A DNA stretch of 64,000 bases, taken from assembly GCF_001028665.1 (NCBI RefSeq), contig NZ_CP011505.1:868001-932000 (forward strand), in the 5' to 3' direction. This stretch comes from Burkholderia pyrrocinia (GTDB taxonomy: Bacteria > Pseudomonadota > Gammaproteobacteria > Burkholderiales > Burkholderiaceae). A program made the translations under genes and the position numbers. This document shows, one piece after another, positions 1 through 8,314 of the stretch; position 1 is the stretch's first letter; the number at the start of each line of letters is the position of its first letter. Under the pieces are notes generated by a model. That model ran no database searches. It had not been told where the DNA came from and saw only the letters and a list, made by a program, of their open reading frames with translations.

Positions 1-77
1 GTTGTCCACTCCCTCCTTGATGCTTCTCCCGCTCTTGAACAGAGCAAATTTACTTATTTTTTTCTCAAGGATTCTTC

Positions 78-281
78 ATGGATACCGGTATCGTCAAGTG
101 GTTCAACGACAGCAAAGGCTTTGGCTTCATCACTCCGGACAAGGGCGGCGACGACCTGTTCGCGCACTTCTCCGAAATTCGGGCCGACGGCTTCAAGACG
201 CTGGCTGAAAATCAGAAGGTGAGCTTCGAAACGAAGCAAGGCCCGAAGGGTCTGCAAGCGGCCAACATCAAGCCGCTGTAA
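78..281 (+). CDS. cspA: CspA-family cold-shock protein
   Basis: A 67-residue single cold-shock domain, the normal length for bacterial CspA proteins. RNP1 reads KGFGFITP (about residues 15-22) and RNP2 reads DLFAHFSEI (about 29-37), the two nucleic-acid-binding strands of the OB fold. Members bind single-stranded RNA/DNA in the cytoplasm and melt mRNA secondary structure. The start is supported by an AAGGA Shine-Dalgarno a few bases upstream, and the visible leader is A/T-rich. The gene stands alone and is followed by a GC hairpin. Whether it is truly cold-induced cannot be read from the sequence, because the full 5' UTR lies outside the window. Confidence 0.96.
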   Translation: MDTGIVKWFNDSKGFGFITPDKGGDDLFAHFSEIRADGFKTLAENQKVSFETKQGPKGLQAANIKPL

Positions 282-290
282 AGTTTGAAG

Positions 291-320
291 GACCCGGCCT
301 CCTGAAACGGACGCCGGGTT
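291..320 (+). terminator. Hairpin after cspA
   Basis: ACCCGGC (292-298) can pair with GCCGGGT (313-319) around a 14-nt loop, just after the cspA stop. There is no U-tract after it, so it could act as an mRNA-stabilising hairpin rather than an intrinsic terminator. The remaining bases up to 560 hold no gene I can support. Confidence 0.35.
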
Positions 321-560
321 GCAGCGACATCCTCGCGGAGCGTTGTCTCCCAAAGTTGGCGCGATCGCTCATAGCTGCATCTGTTTGTTCAGCAGCTTGC
401 CAAGCGCCACACGCCTCGTTGCACTTCATTCTCCCCTCTGGCTGAAAGGCCCTTTTTTCGCATTCCGACTGCTTCAGATTCAGCTCGCAATGGCTTTGAA
501 TCGGCGCATCCGTGCACATTTGGCACGGCACGCGCGCATTCGCACATCATTAAAATTAAA

Positions 561-785
561 ATGCACACCAAACGAATTCAACAATACAACGGCTATGCCG
601 TCCAACCCTCGGCGCATCGTTTGCCCGACGGTAGTTTTTCATCCAACCTGCTGCTCGAACGCACCGACAGCTCGCGCGCCGAAGGCCGCTACCAGTTCTA
701 TTCGCTCGATTACTTCACGAGTGAAGCGCAGGCGCTGCAGCACTCGACGCGCTGGGCACGCAACTGGGTCGACACGCGCGGTTAA
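561..785 (+). CDS. Conserved small protein, function unknown
   Basis: 74 residues, mixed polar and aromatic, no signal peptide or membrane segment. The sequence YNGYAVQPSAHRLPDGSF then a C-terminal HSTRWARNWVDTRG resembles small betaproteobacterial proteins that I recall being labelled as CV_2116-domain; this is from memory and unverified. It lies downstream of cspA on the same strand, but about 280 bp separates them, so co-transcription is uncertain. The start follows an A/T-rich stretch without a clear Shine-Dalgarno. No function is proposed. Confidence 0.75.
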   Translation: MHTKRIQQYNGYAVQPSAHRLPDGSFSSNLLLERTDSSRAEGRYQFYSLDYFTSEAQALQHSTRWARNWVDTRG

Positions 786-839
786 ACCGCGGTTAAACGT
801 AACGCCCCAGTACCGGACGCCCAACGCAAATGAGGCACC

Positions 840-865
840 CGGGCGCGCACGACACAGCGCGCCCG
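840..865. terminator. GC hairpin between convergent genes
   Basis: Perfect 9-bp arms CGGGCGCGC / GCGCGCCCG around an 8-nt loop, lying between the rightward 74-aa gene and the leftward aminotransferase. The position suits a bidirectional terminator, but there is no U-tract on either side. Confidence 0.4.
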
Positions 866-989
866 AACGTCGCGCGCGATCGATTCGTTACCTTCCGATC
901 CGATCCGCGCGCTCGGTTCGAACTTCCCGACCTTCCCTTTCGACGTCGCCGGCAACGATTCGGCTGCGCACGTGCCGCGGAAAATCGAC

Positions 990-2117
990 CTAAAGAACGC
1001 GCTCCAGCGCGTCGGCGAACCTGGCAACCGCACCTTCGACGTCATGCAGTTTTTCCAGACCGAACAATCCGATGCGGAAGGTCTTGAAATCTTCAGGCTC
1101 GTCGCATTGCAGCGGAACGCCGGCGGCGATCTGCAAGCCGACATCGGCGAATTTCTTGCCGGATCGAATGCCGTCGTCGTCCGTGTAGCAGACCACGACA
1201 CCCGGCGCCTGAAAACCTTCAGCCGCCACGCTCCTGAAACCTTTGTCGGCCAGCAGCGCGCGAACGCGCGTGCCGAGCTCGAGCTGCTCCGCTCTCACCT
1301 TGTCGAAACCGTATGCGTCGGTTTCCTTGATCACGTCGCGCAGCGTCGCGAGACTGTCGGTGGGCATCGTCGCGTGATACGCGAACCCGCCGTTCTCGTA
1401 CGCTTCCATGATCTGCAGCCATTTGCGAAGATCGCACGCGAAGCTGGTGCTGGTCGTCGCATCGATTCGTTCGCGGGCGAGCGGGCTGAGCATGACCAGT
1501 GCGCAGCAGGGTGACGCGCTCCAGCCCTTTTGCGGCGCGCTGATCAGCACATCGACGCCGCTGGCCTGCATGTCGACCCACACCGTGCCGGACGCGATGC
1601 AATCCAGTACGAACATGCCGCCGACCGCATGCACGGCGTCGGCCACCGCGCGCAGATACGCATCGGGCAGCATCATCCCGGATGCGGTTTCGACATGCGG
1701 CGCAAAGACCAGATCCGGCTTCTGTTCCCTGATCGCGGCGACCACTTCCTCGATCGGGGCCGGTGCGAAGGCGGCCTGCCTTCCCGGTTCGACCGGACGC
1801 GCCTTCAGCACCGTCGTTTCAGACGGAATGCTGCCCATGTCGAAAATCTGCGACCAGCGGAAACTGAACCAGCCATTGCGGATGACCAGGCACTTCTTGT
1901 TCGTCGCGAACTGTCGGGCGACGGCTTCCATGCCGAACGTCCCGCTGCCCGGGACGACGACGACCGCCTTCGCGTTGTAAACCTTTTTCAGGGAAGCGGA
2001 AATGTCGCGCATGACGCCCTGAAAGAGCTGCGACATATGATTGATCGATCGGTCGGTGTAGACCACGGAATATTCGAGGAGCCCGTCGCGGTCGACATCG
2101 GGAAGTAAGCCAGGCAT
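990..2117 (-). CDS. Class V PLP-dependent aminotransferase
   Basis: 375 residues, the usual length for the serine-pyruvate / alanine-glyoxylate / 2-aminoethylphosphonate transaminase group. PGSGTFGMEA (about residues 56-65) is the phosphate-cradle region, LDCIASGTVW carries the cofactor-ring aspartate, and SAPQKGWSASP carries the likely Schiff-base lysine near residue 198. Class V enzymes move an amino group between a small amino acid and a 2-oxo acid in the cytoplasm. No phosphonate or glycolate genes are adjacent, so the substrate is open. The gene is a single unit between a GC hairpin and a divergent or unlinked upstream spacer. Confidence 0.88.
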   Translation of the reverse strand: MPGLLPDVDRDGLLEYSVVYTDRSINHMSQLFQGVMRDISASLKKVYNAKAVVVVPGSGTFGMEAVARQFATNKKCLVIRNGWFSFRWSQIFDMGSIPSETTVLKARPVEPGRQAAFAPAPIEEVVAAIREQKPDLVFAPHVETASGMMLPDAYLRAVADAVHAVGGMFVLDCIASGTVWVDMQASGVDVLISAPQKGWSASPCCALVMLSPLARERIDATTSTSFACDLRKWLQIMEAYENGGFAYHATMPTDSLATLRDVIKETDAYGFDKVRAEQLELGTRVRALLADKGFRSVAAEGFQAPGVVVCYTDDDGIRSGKKFADVGLQIAAGVPLQCDEPEDFKTFRIGLFGLEKLHDVEGAVARFADALERVL

Positions 2118-2291
2118 GGTCGTCTCCGGTTAAAGATGAACAATGGCGTCAGGGCGAGCCGTATCCGTGACGGGGTACCGCTGCACCGATGCAGATTCGT
2201 TTTATTCTTGGCGAAAGCCGATTCTAACGAAGGCCGCCCGCAACCTGGCGCATATTTTGTCCGCTCTCCGGCACGCGCATGACGTTGCGCG

Positions 2292-2320
2292 GCCGCCGGC
2301 CTGAGCGAAGCGCCGGCGGC
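2292..2320 (-). terminator. Strong GC hairpin downstream of the P-loop gene
   Basis: GCCGCCGGC (2292-2300) and GCCGGCGGC (2312-2320) are perfect 9-bp complements with an 11-nt loop, about 30 bp beyond the stop of the P-loop gene. No U-tract follows on the minus strand, so intrinsic termination is uncertain. The rest of 2118-2348 shows no gene. Confidence 0.35.
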
Positions 2321-2348
2321 AAACCGGTGGCGCGGTCACGACGCGAGG

Positions 2349-2888
2349 CTACGCGCTGACGGCGCCCGTCTCGTCATAAGCCACGACACTCAACCCTTCC
2401 GTCGCATCCGGCGCGACGAAGTACCGTGTGATCTGCTCGAACTCGGCCTCCGACGCCTGGAACGGATGCTCCCCTTGCGCATTGCGCACGCGCAGACGCG
2501 CCTTGCAAACCGCATCGCCGACATCGAGGTAATGCAGTCGATGGCCGCAGCCGGCGGCCTGCGAAAGCGCGTGCCCCCATGCGCGCGCAGCGACGGTATT
2601 GAACGGAAGATCGAGAACCACCGAGACACCGGCCTGCAGCAAAGCGCGGACGTGATCGACGATCACATCCTTGATGCGCGTTGCGCAGCGGACATAGTCG
2701 TCGATCGACAGAATCTCGCCCGGATAGAGGCGAGCCAGCCAATCGTCTTCGCTGATCAAGATGGTCCGCTCGGCGCTCGCGAGCGCCGCGGTCAGCGTCG
2801 ATTTTCCGGATGCGATCTTGCCGCATACCATGTGGAGCATGACCGCATCGTTCGATGCTGTTGCGTGACGCGTCGTTTCAGTCTGCAT
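2349..2888 (-). CDS. P-loop ATPase / small-molecule kinase-like protein
   Basis: The Walker A motif GKIASGKST lies about 20 residues from the chosen start, followed by an ISEDDW segment and an acidic-hydrophobic Walker B-like VVLDLPF. The total length of about 179 aa suits AAA_33/zeta-toxin-like kinases, which phosphorylate small molecules or nucleic-acid precursors. I chose the ATG at 2888 because a GGAG lies 9 nt upstream. A longer frame to 2957 would run through an intrinsic terminator at 2923-2943 and is unlikely. No antitoxin-like partner is adjacent, so a toxin role is not supported. Substrate unknown. Confidence 0.75.
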   Translation of the reverse strand: MQTETTRHATASNDAVMLHMVCGKIASGKSTLTAALASAERTILISEDDWLARLYPGEILSIDDYVRCATRIKDVIVDHVRALLQAGVSVVLDLPFNTVAARAWGHALSQAAGCGHRLHYLDVGDAVCKARLRVRNAQGEHPFQASEAEFEQITRYFVAPDATEGLSVVAYDETGAVSA

Positions 2889-2919
2889 TTCCAGGCGCTC
2901 CATCGATTGCCCAGAAAGC

Positions 2920-2943
2920 AAAAACCCGCCTTCCGGGCGGGTT
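2920..2943 (-). terminator. Rho-independent terminator
   Basis: On the minus strand AACCCGCC pairs with GGCGGGTT over a 5-nt loop and is followed by a U-run (A2920-A2924 on the plus strand). It lies between the TetR gene upstream and the P-loop gene, and would end transcripts arriving from the TetR side. Confidence 0.8.
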
Positions 2944-3095
2944 GTGATCACATGCATTCAGTCGATGGCTACCCCGCCGGCAAAAGTGCGGCGCGAATAA
3001 TCGAACGGGTAGGCGATCGGTACATGCGCACCAGCATAGCCAACTGCCCGATTGCGAGCAAGCGGGTTCGAGGCCAAGGCCGCGCGACAACGTGA

Positions 3096-3827
3096 TCACG
3101 TCATTCTTCCGATGCGTCCGCGTCCCGCCGCGTCATCGCCCTCCTTCGGAAACACCCCCTTGCTCATCGCATCCAGTTGCCGGACGATCTCCGAACGCAA
3201 CTCGTTCGACACCTCGACACTGTCGAGCAATTCAGAAATCCACAGCCCGTCGGCCGCGAGCCGGCAGATCATCAGCGTCGCCGCCCGCTCCAGCGGCACG
3301 GGATCGGGCCGCGACCATTCCCGCATCGGCACCGACCAGCGCGCGCGCGTTTCCTGCTCGGTAATCATCGACGCGACCAGCACGCGCAGCACATCGGTAC
3401 TCGCCGCCGGATTGGCCGCATCGAGCACCGCATGCAGATAAGCCCGCGCCGCCGCGCCGTCGCCGCCGGGATCCGCCGTCGTACGAGCGGCCATCTGCGC
3501 GGCGAACCGCTCGGTCGCCTGCCCGAACAGCGCATCCAGCAGCCCCTGCTTGTTTGCGAAGTGATACTGCAGCGCGCCTTTCGTCACGCCGGCACGCTCG
3601 GCCACCGCGTCGAGCGTCAACGCGGCCACGCCGTGATGCGTCGCAATCTCGGATGCGGCCGCCAGCAATTGCGCGCGCACCTGATCCGGTGCTTTTTTCC
3701 GCCGCACGCCGGCAGCGGCGGCAGCCACCGGCGCCGATGATCCCTCGGACGCCCGTGCGGCGGCCGTTCCAGCCGGTTCGACAGGCGCGGACACGTCGTG
3801 CGGCGCGGGTTCAAGGCGTTTTTTCAT
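3096..3827 (-). CDS. TetR-family transcriptional regulator
   Basis: 243 residues from the ATG at 3827. A proline/alanine-rich N-terminal tail of about 40 residues precedes a classic TetR helix-turn-helix: TLDAVAERAGVTKGALQYHF, then KQGLLDALF. The C-terminal part is the variable ligand-binding region. The gene is divergent from the squalene-hopene cyclase gene with only about 50 bp between the starts, so it probably represses that gene and itself. An imperfect inverted repeat in the gap is the likely operator. A longer frame exists upstream, but it would run through the promoter region and into the cyclase gene. Confidence 0.9.
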   Translation of the reverse strand: MKKRLEPAPHDVSAPVEPAGTAAARASEGSSAPVAAAAAGVRRKKAPDQVRAQLLAAASEIATHHGVAALTLDAVAERAGVTKGALQYHFANKQGLLDALFGQATERFAAQMAARTTADPGGDGAAARAYLHAVLDAANPAASTDVLRVLVASMITEQETRARWSVPMREWSRPDPVPLERAATLMICRLAADGLWISELLDSVEVSNELRSEIVRQLDAMSKGVFPKEGDDAAGRGRIGRMT

Positions 3828-3861
3828 GGTGCGGATGTTAGCACCCGGCGTCTCGATATAA

Positions 3862-3879
3862 ACATTCCGGCTGGATGGT
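3862..3879. promoter_or_regulatory. Probable TetR operator in divergent promoter
   Basis: ACATTCCGGCTGGATGGT is an imperfect palindrome (7 of 10 half-site positions match) of the ATTCC-GGAAT style used by many TetR regulators. It lies directly before the cyclase start and inside the 52-bp divergent gap. Inferred from position and symmetry only. Confidence 0.5.
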
Positions 3880-5934
3880 ATGATCCGCCGCATGAACAAA
3901 CCCACCCCATCCCCCTGGTCCGCGCTCGACACCGCCATCGCCCGTGGACGCGACGCGCTCGTGCGTCTTCAGCAGCCCGACGGCAGCTGGTGTTTCGAAC
4001 TCGAATCCGACGCGACGATCACCGCGGAATACATCCTGATGATGCATTTCATGGACAGGATCGACGACGTCCGCCAGGAGAAGATGGCGCGCTACCTGCG
4101 CGCGAACCAGCGGCTCGACACGCATGGCGGATGGGCGCTGTACGTCGACGGCGCGCCGGACGTGTCGTGCAGCGTGAAGGCGTATTTCGCGCTGAAGGCG
4201 GCCGGCGACAGCGAACACGCGCCGCACATGGTCCGCGCGCGCGACGCGATCCTGAAGCTCGGCGGCGCGGCACGCTCGAACGTGTTCACGCGCATCCTGC
4301 TTGCAACGTTCGGCCAGGTGCCGTGGCGCGCGGCGCCGTTCATGCCGATCGAATTCGTGCTGTTCCCGAAGTGGGTGCCGATCTCGATGTACAAGGTCGC
4401 GTACTGGGCGCGCACGACGATGGTGCCACTGCTCGTGCTGTGCTCGCTGAAGGCGCGCGCCCGCAATCCGCGCAACGTGTCGATCCGCGAGCTGTTCGTC
4501 ACGCCGCCGGACCAGGAACGTCACTACTTCCCGCCCGCGCGCGGCATGCGCAAGCTGTTCCTCGCGCTCGACCGCACGGTCCGCCATATCGAGCCGCTGA
4601 TGCCGAAGCGCCTGCGCCAGCGCGCGATCCGCCATGCAGAGGCATGGTGCGCGGAACGCATGAACGGCGAGGACGGGCTCGGCGGCATCTTCCCGCCGAT
4701 CGTGTACAGCTACCAGATGATGGACGTGCTCGGTTATCCGGACGATCATCCGCTGCGGCGCGATTGCGAAAACGCGCTCGAAAAGCTGCTGGTCACGCGG
4801 CCCGACGGCAGCGTGTATTGCCAACCGTGCCTGTCGCCGGTGTGGGACACCGCATGGAGCACGATGGCGCTCGAGCAGGCGCGCGGCGTGGCGGCGCCGG
4901 AAGCCGGCGAGCCGGCCGGCGCGCTGCGCGAACTCGACGCACGGATCGAGCGCGCGTACGACTGGCTGGCGGAGCGCCAGGTAAACGACCTGCGCGGCGA
5001 CTGGATCGAGAACGCACCGGCCGATACGGAGCCGGGCGGATGGGCATTCCAGTACGCGAACCCGTACTACCCCGACATCGACGACAGCGCGCTCGTCACC
5101 GCGATGCTCGACCGCCGCGGCCGCACGCATCGCAATGAGGACGGCACGAACCCGTATGCGCCGCGCGTCGCGCGCGCGCTCGACTGGATGCGCGGGCTGC
5201 AGTCGCGCAACGGCGGCTTCGCGGCCTTCGACGCCGACTGCGACCGCATGTACCTGAACGCGATCCCGTTCGCCGATCACGGCGCGCTGCTCGATCCGCC
5301 GACCGAAGACGTGTCGGGCCGCGTGCTGCTGTGCTTCGGCGTGACGAAGCGCGCGGACGACCGCGCGTCGCTCGTGCGCTGCATCGACTACGTGAAGCGC
5401 ACGCAGCAGCCCGACGGCAGCTGGTGGGGCCGCTGGGGCACGAACTACCTGTACGGCACCTGGAGCGTGCTGGCCGGCCTCGCGCTCGCCGGCGAGGACC
5501 AATCGCAGCCGTACATCGCCCGCGCGCTCGACTGGCTGCGTGCACGGCAGCATGCGGACGGCGGCTGGGGCGAGACGAACGACAGCTATATCGACCCGAA
5601 ACTCGCCGGCACGAATTCCGGCGAAAGCACGTCGAACTGCACCGCATGGGCGCTGCTCGCGCAGATGGCATTCGGTGACTGCGAATCCGACTCGGTGAAG
5701 CGCGGCATCGCGTATCTGCAGTCGGTGCAGCAGGACGACGGCTTCTGGTGGCACCGCTCGCACAATGCGCCGGGCTTTCCGCGCATCTTCTACCTGAAGT
5801 ATCACGGCTATACCGCGTACTTCCCGCTGTGGGCGCTCGCGCGTTATCGACGGCTCGCGGGCGCTGCGTCGGCGTCGGGCTCGGCCGCGTGCGGTGCGAT
5901 GGCAGTGGAGGCAACCGACACGGCAGTCGCCTGA
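3880..5934 (+). CDS. shc: Squalene-hopene cyclase
   Basis: 684 residues, the normal size for class II triterpene cyclases, which fold squalene into hopene at the inner membrane for hopanoid synthesis. The acid-catalyst motif DxDD is present as DIDD (residues 399-402). Multiple QW repeats are visible: QQPDGSW near the N terminus, QSRNGGF, QQPDGSWWGRWG, QHADGGWGE and QQDDGFWW. The start could also be the ATG 12 bp downstream. None of the other hopanoid genes (hpnCDE, hpnH, hpnN) is adjacent. The only partner is the divergent TetR regulator, so this copy looks separately controlled. The identification is firm; which of possibly several cyclase copies it is cannot be told. Confidence 0.96.
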   Translation: MIRRMNKPTPSPWSALDTAIARGRDALVRLQQPDGSWCFELESDATITAEYILMMHFMDRIDDVRQEKMARYLRANQRLDTHGGWALYVDGAPDVSCSVKAYFALKAAGDSEHAPHMVRARDAILKLGGAARSNVFTRILLATFGQVPWRAAPFMPIEFVLFPKWVPISMYKVAYWARTTMVPLLVLCSLKARARNPRNVSIRELFVTPPDQERHYFPPARGMRKLFLALDRTVRHIEPLMPKRLRQRAIRHAEAWCAERMNGEDGLGGIFPPIVYSYQMMDVLGYPDDHPLRRDCENALEKLLVTRPDGSVYCQPCLSPVWDTAWSTMALEQARGVAAPEAGEPAGALRELDARIERAYDWLAERQVNDLRGDWIENAPADTEPGGWAFQYANPYYPDIDDSALVTAMLDRRGRTHRNEDGTNPYAPRVARALDWMRGLQSRNGGFAAFDADCDRMYLNAIPFADHGALLDPPTEDVSGRVLLCFGVTKRADDRASLVRCIDYVKRTQQPDGSWWGRWGTNYLYGTWSVLAGLALAGEDQSQPYIARALDWLRARQHADGGWGETNDSYIDPKLAGTNSGESTSNCTAWALLAQMAFGDCESDSVKRGIAYLQSVQQDDGFWWHRSHNAPGFPRIFYLKYHGYTAYFPLWALARYRRLAGAASASGSAACGAMAVEATDTAVA

Positions 5935-6132
5935 GCGACGCCGCGCTAGACAGGATGCCGCGCTCGTACGAGATCGCGCGACTCGAGAACCGGCTCCGGC
6001 GACACCCGAAATCCGGCAACTGACCGGGCCGGCCCGTCGATCTGCGAAGATGTCGGATGCAGGACCGTTTGTCGCCACGGAATCGCCCGGGCGCGCCGCT
6101 GGCGCGCCCCACTCCACCCAACTCGACGAAGC

Positions 6133-6513
6133 ATGCCCATCATGATCGACGTTTCTTCCATTACCGACGCGCTCACCCCGAGCGGCGAACCGACGCAGTA
6201 CCGCGTGTTGCCCGAGAAGCTGATTTCAGGCGATCCGCTGCAAACGCTCACGCCCGGCTTCGCGAGCCCGTGCGGCCGTTTCTCGACCGGCATCTGGGAA
6301 AGCACGCCCGGATGCTGGCACGTCGCGTACACCGAAGCGGAATACTGCGAGATCCTGGAAGGCACGTCCGTGATCACCGACCTGGAAGGAAACAGGAAGA
6401 CCCTGCGTGCCGGTCATCGTTTCGTGATTCCGCCGGGTTTTCGCGGCACGTGGGAAGTCGTCGAGCGCACGCGCAAGATCTTCGTCGCGTACGACGAGCA
6501 ACCGCCCGAGTAA
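6133..6513 (+). CDS. Cupin-domain protein
   Basis: 126 residues forming one small cupin barrel of the type sometimes called cupin_3 / DUF861. Key stretches are SPCGRFSTGIWESTPGCW, the YCEILEGTSVITDLEG strand pair, and AGHRFVIPPGFRGTWEV. These proteins bind metals or small ligands; some are ureidoglycine aminohydrolases, but most are uncharacterised. An alternative start lies 9 bp downstream at 6142; neither has a strong Shine-Dalgarno. It follows the cyclase gene on the same strand with a gap of about 200 bp, so an operon link is uncertain. Confidence 0.85.
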   Translation: MPIMIDVSSITDALTPSGEPTQYRVLPEKLISGDPLQTLTPGFASPCGRFSTGIWESTPGCWHVAYTEAEYCEILEGTSVITDLEGNRKTLRAGHRFVIPPGFRGTWEVVERTRKIFVAYDEQPPE

Positions 6514-6550
6514 GCGGCCGCGCATCGTCCGCCGCAGCAAGCAGCAAGCG

Positions 6551-7720
6551 TTACCGCCCGCCGCCGAGCGACTCGAGAATCCCGTAAGCGGCCTTCACGC
6601 GGTCCTCGATCGGGAAGTTGCGGTTCGCGAGCATCACGATCGCGATCCGCTTCGCGGGAACGAACGCGACATACGTGCTGAAGCCGTTGGTCGAGCCCGT
6701 CTTGTTGATCCATGTGTCCGGGTTCGGCGCGAGCGGCGGCTTGATCGCGCTGGCCGGCGTCGCATTGAACAGCATCTTCGGCGCGTTGCCTTCGAGCAGC
6801 GTCGGCAGTGCGACCGGATACGGATACTGCTCCCAGATCAGGTCCTGCGTCATCGGCCCTGCGCGGAAATAGCCGGTGTGCGTGCGCTCGATCGCGCGCT
6901 GCAGCCGCGGCGCCGTGTCGACCAGCCCCATGTTCGCCTGCACGAAACGCAGCAGGTCGGCCGCCGTGGTCCGGACGCCGTACGCCTGCTGCCACAGCAT
7001 GCCGCCCGTCATCCGGATCGGCTTGCCGTCCTGCGTATAGCCCTGCGCATAGTCGGCCGTGCGCGCGTCGGGCACGTTGATATAGGTGTGCGTCATCCCG
7101 AGCGCGGGAAAGAGCCGCTGCTCCATCAGCACCGAGAAGTCGCGGTTCATCGCTTTCGCGGTGAGCCACCCGAGCATCCCGATCGCGACGTTCGAATACG
7201 TGCGGCGCGTGCCCGGCGCATACGCGGGCTGCCACGCGTCGAGATAACGGATCAGGCCCGCGTCGTCGCGGATGCTGTCCGGCACCTGCAGCGGCATGCC
7301 GCCAGGCGTGTGCGTACCGAGCTCGAGCAGCGTCACGCCGCCGAACGGCTTGCCCTGCAACGCGGGCAGGTACTTGGCCGCAGGATCCGCGAGCGACAGC
7401 TCGCCGCCCTCCTGCGCGTCGGACGCGAGCGTCGCGGTCAGCGTCTTGCTGACGGAGCCGATTTCGAACAGCGTGTCGCCGGTGACGGGCTTGCCGGTTT
7501 GCGTCGACATCACGCCGTAGTCGAACACGTAGGGCTTGCCGTCGGCGACGACGCCGATCGCCATGCCGGGAATGGCGAACTGCTTCATCAGCGGCGCGAC
7601 GTGGCGGGTCACCGTGTCGTGGATGTCGTCCTGCGTGACGGCGGCCGCGCGGCCGGCCGTGGCGGTGGCGCACGCGGCGACGAACAGGGTCGCGGCGAAG
7701 CGTGTCGCGTTGAATCGCAT
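6551..7720 (-). CDS. ampC: Class C (AmpC-type) serine beta-lactamase
   Basis: 389 residues from the ATG at 7720, chosen because it opens a clean Sec signal peptide ending AAATAGRAAA-type. All three active-site boxes are present: SVSK with the nucleophilic serine (about residue 89) and lysine (92), YSN (175-177) and KTG (340-342) in INKTGSTNGF. Class C enzymes acylate and hydrolyse cephalosporins in the periplasm. The IGSVSKTLTATLASDAQEGG segment and overall length match true AmpC better than generic esterase relatives. No ampR lies next to it, so induction through a linked LysR regulator is not indicated here. Confidence 0.93.
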   Translation of the reverse strand: MRFNATRFAATLFVAACATATAGRAAAVTQDDIHDTVTRHVAPLMKQFAIPGMAIGVVADGKPYVFDYGVMSTQTGKPVTGDTLFEIGSVSKTLTATLASDAQEGGELSLADPAAKYLPALQGKPFGGVTLLELGTHTPGGMPLQVPDSIRDDAGLIRYLDAWQPAYAPGTRRTYSNVAIGMLGWLTAKAMNRDFSVLMEQRLFPALGMTHTYINVPDARTADYAQGYTQDGKPIRMTGGMLWQQAYGVRTTAADLLRFVQANMGLVDTAPRLQRAIERTHTGYFRAGPMTQDLIWEQYPYPVALPTLLEGNAPKMLFNATPASAIKPPLAPNPDTWINKTGSTNGFSTYVAFVPAKRIAIVMLANRNFPIEDRVKAAYGILESLGGGR

Positions 7721-7894
7721 GGTGGCGGTTCCTTTGATATCGGATGGTTGCATGGACAACAGATCCGGCCGCGCCGCGCGAAGATCGTGGCAGCCGGCCT
7801 GTCGAAGCAGGACTATCCACTACCGGCCGGCCATCAACAATCGACGATATGTTGCGCGAGCCGAAAGAAAAACTTATGAGATACGCGAAGCGCC

Positions 7895-7914
7895 GGATTG
7901 CACCGCTGCAATCC
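7895..7914. promoter_or_regulatory. Perfect short inverted repeat upstream of ampC
   Basis: GGATTGCA and TGCAATCC are exact 8-bp complements around CCGC. The repeat lies in the noncoding stretch 7721-8119, about 175 bp upstream of the ampC start. It could be an operator or a structural hairpin; there is no U-tract. The rest of that stretch, apart from the promoter at 8052, shows no gene. Confidence 0.4.
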
Positions 7915-8051
7915 CGAGTCGCTCGACGGTTTGCCGGAAAAACCTGTCGTTCTTAACGGCATCCAATCCGGCAGCTGAATCGCACTGCATCTAAAATCGA
8001 TGAAAAAGAGATAAGTCTTGTCAGATCGGCAAACGCCGGCATGCCGCGCGA

Positions 8052-8081
8052 TTGATTTGCCCGCGCGGATCGCAGTAGACT
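8052..8081 (+). promoter_or_regulatory. Sigma-70-type promoter of the three-gene operon
   Basis: TTGATT (8052-8057) and TAGACT (8076-8081) are separated by 18 bp. They lie 38 bp upstream of the short leader ORF, with an A-rich segment (AAAAAATAAA) in the presumed transcript start. Prediction by eye. Confidence 0.5.
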
Positions 8082-8119
8082 CGCGAAAGCAAAAAATAAA
8101 ATCTGTCCTGAGAGAAACC

Positions 8120-8179
8120 ATGAATCGCCATTCCCCGATCGCCCGCTCCCGCGTCGTTGGCTGCCGCGCGGCCGCGTGA
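8120..8179 (+). CDS. 19-codon leader peptide (putative)
   Basis: The frame encodes MNRHSPIARSRVVGCRAAA, starting at an ATG with AGAGA 5 nt upstream. It lies between the predicted promoter and the first gene of the operon, with 135 nt of further leader after its stop. Short upstream ORFs containing Arg, Cys and terminal Ala residues often act by ribosome stalling or coupling. No known leader family is recognised with certainty, and translation is inferred. Confidence 0.4.
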   Translation: MNRHSPIARSRVVGCRAAA

Positions 8180-8314
8180 TTTTCACGCGTCGACCGACCT
8201 GCATCGGGCACCCGCGACACCGTCGCGTATCGCGCCCGCAAGCCTTCCAGCCCGCAAGCCGACAACCTCCAGGGTCCCGCCAGCGGATACCCTGCCTGAC
8301 CGGAGAGTAACCCC

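Noticed and set aside
2118..2348. Possible small gene between the aminotransferase and P-loop genes
   Set aside because: Only hairpin and promoter-like sequence; no frame with start, ribosome site and natural composition.
2889..2957. Longer N terminus of the P-loop ATPase gene
   Set aside because: It would translate through an intrinsic terminator; the ATG at 2888 has a better ribosome site.
3055..3085. GGTTCGAGGCC motif resembling a tRNA T-loop
   Set aside because: No matching acceptor, D or anticodon arms can be folded around it.
3838..6117. Long open frame (759 codons) antisense to the squalene-hopene cyclase gene
   Set aside because: Arg/Ala/His-rich composition with no domains; a mirror of codon bias in a high-GC gene.
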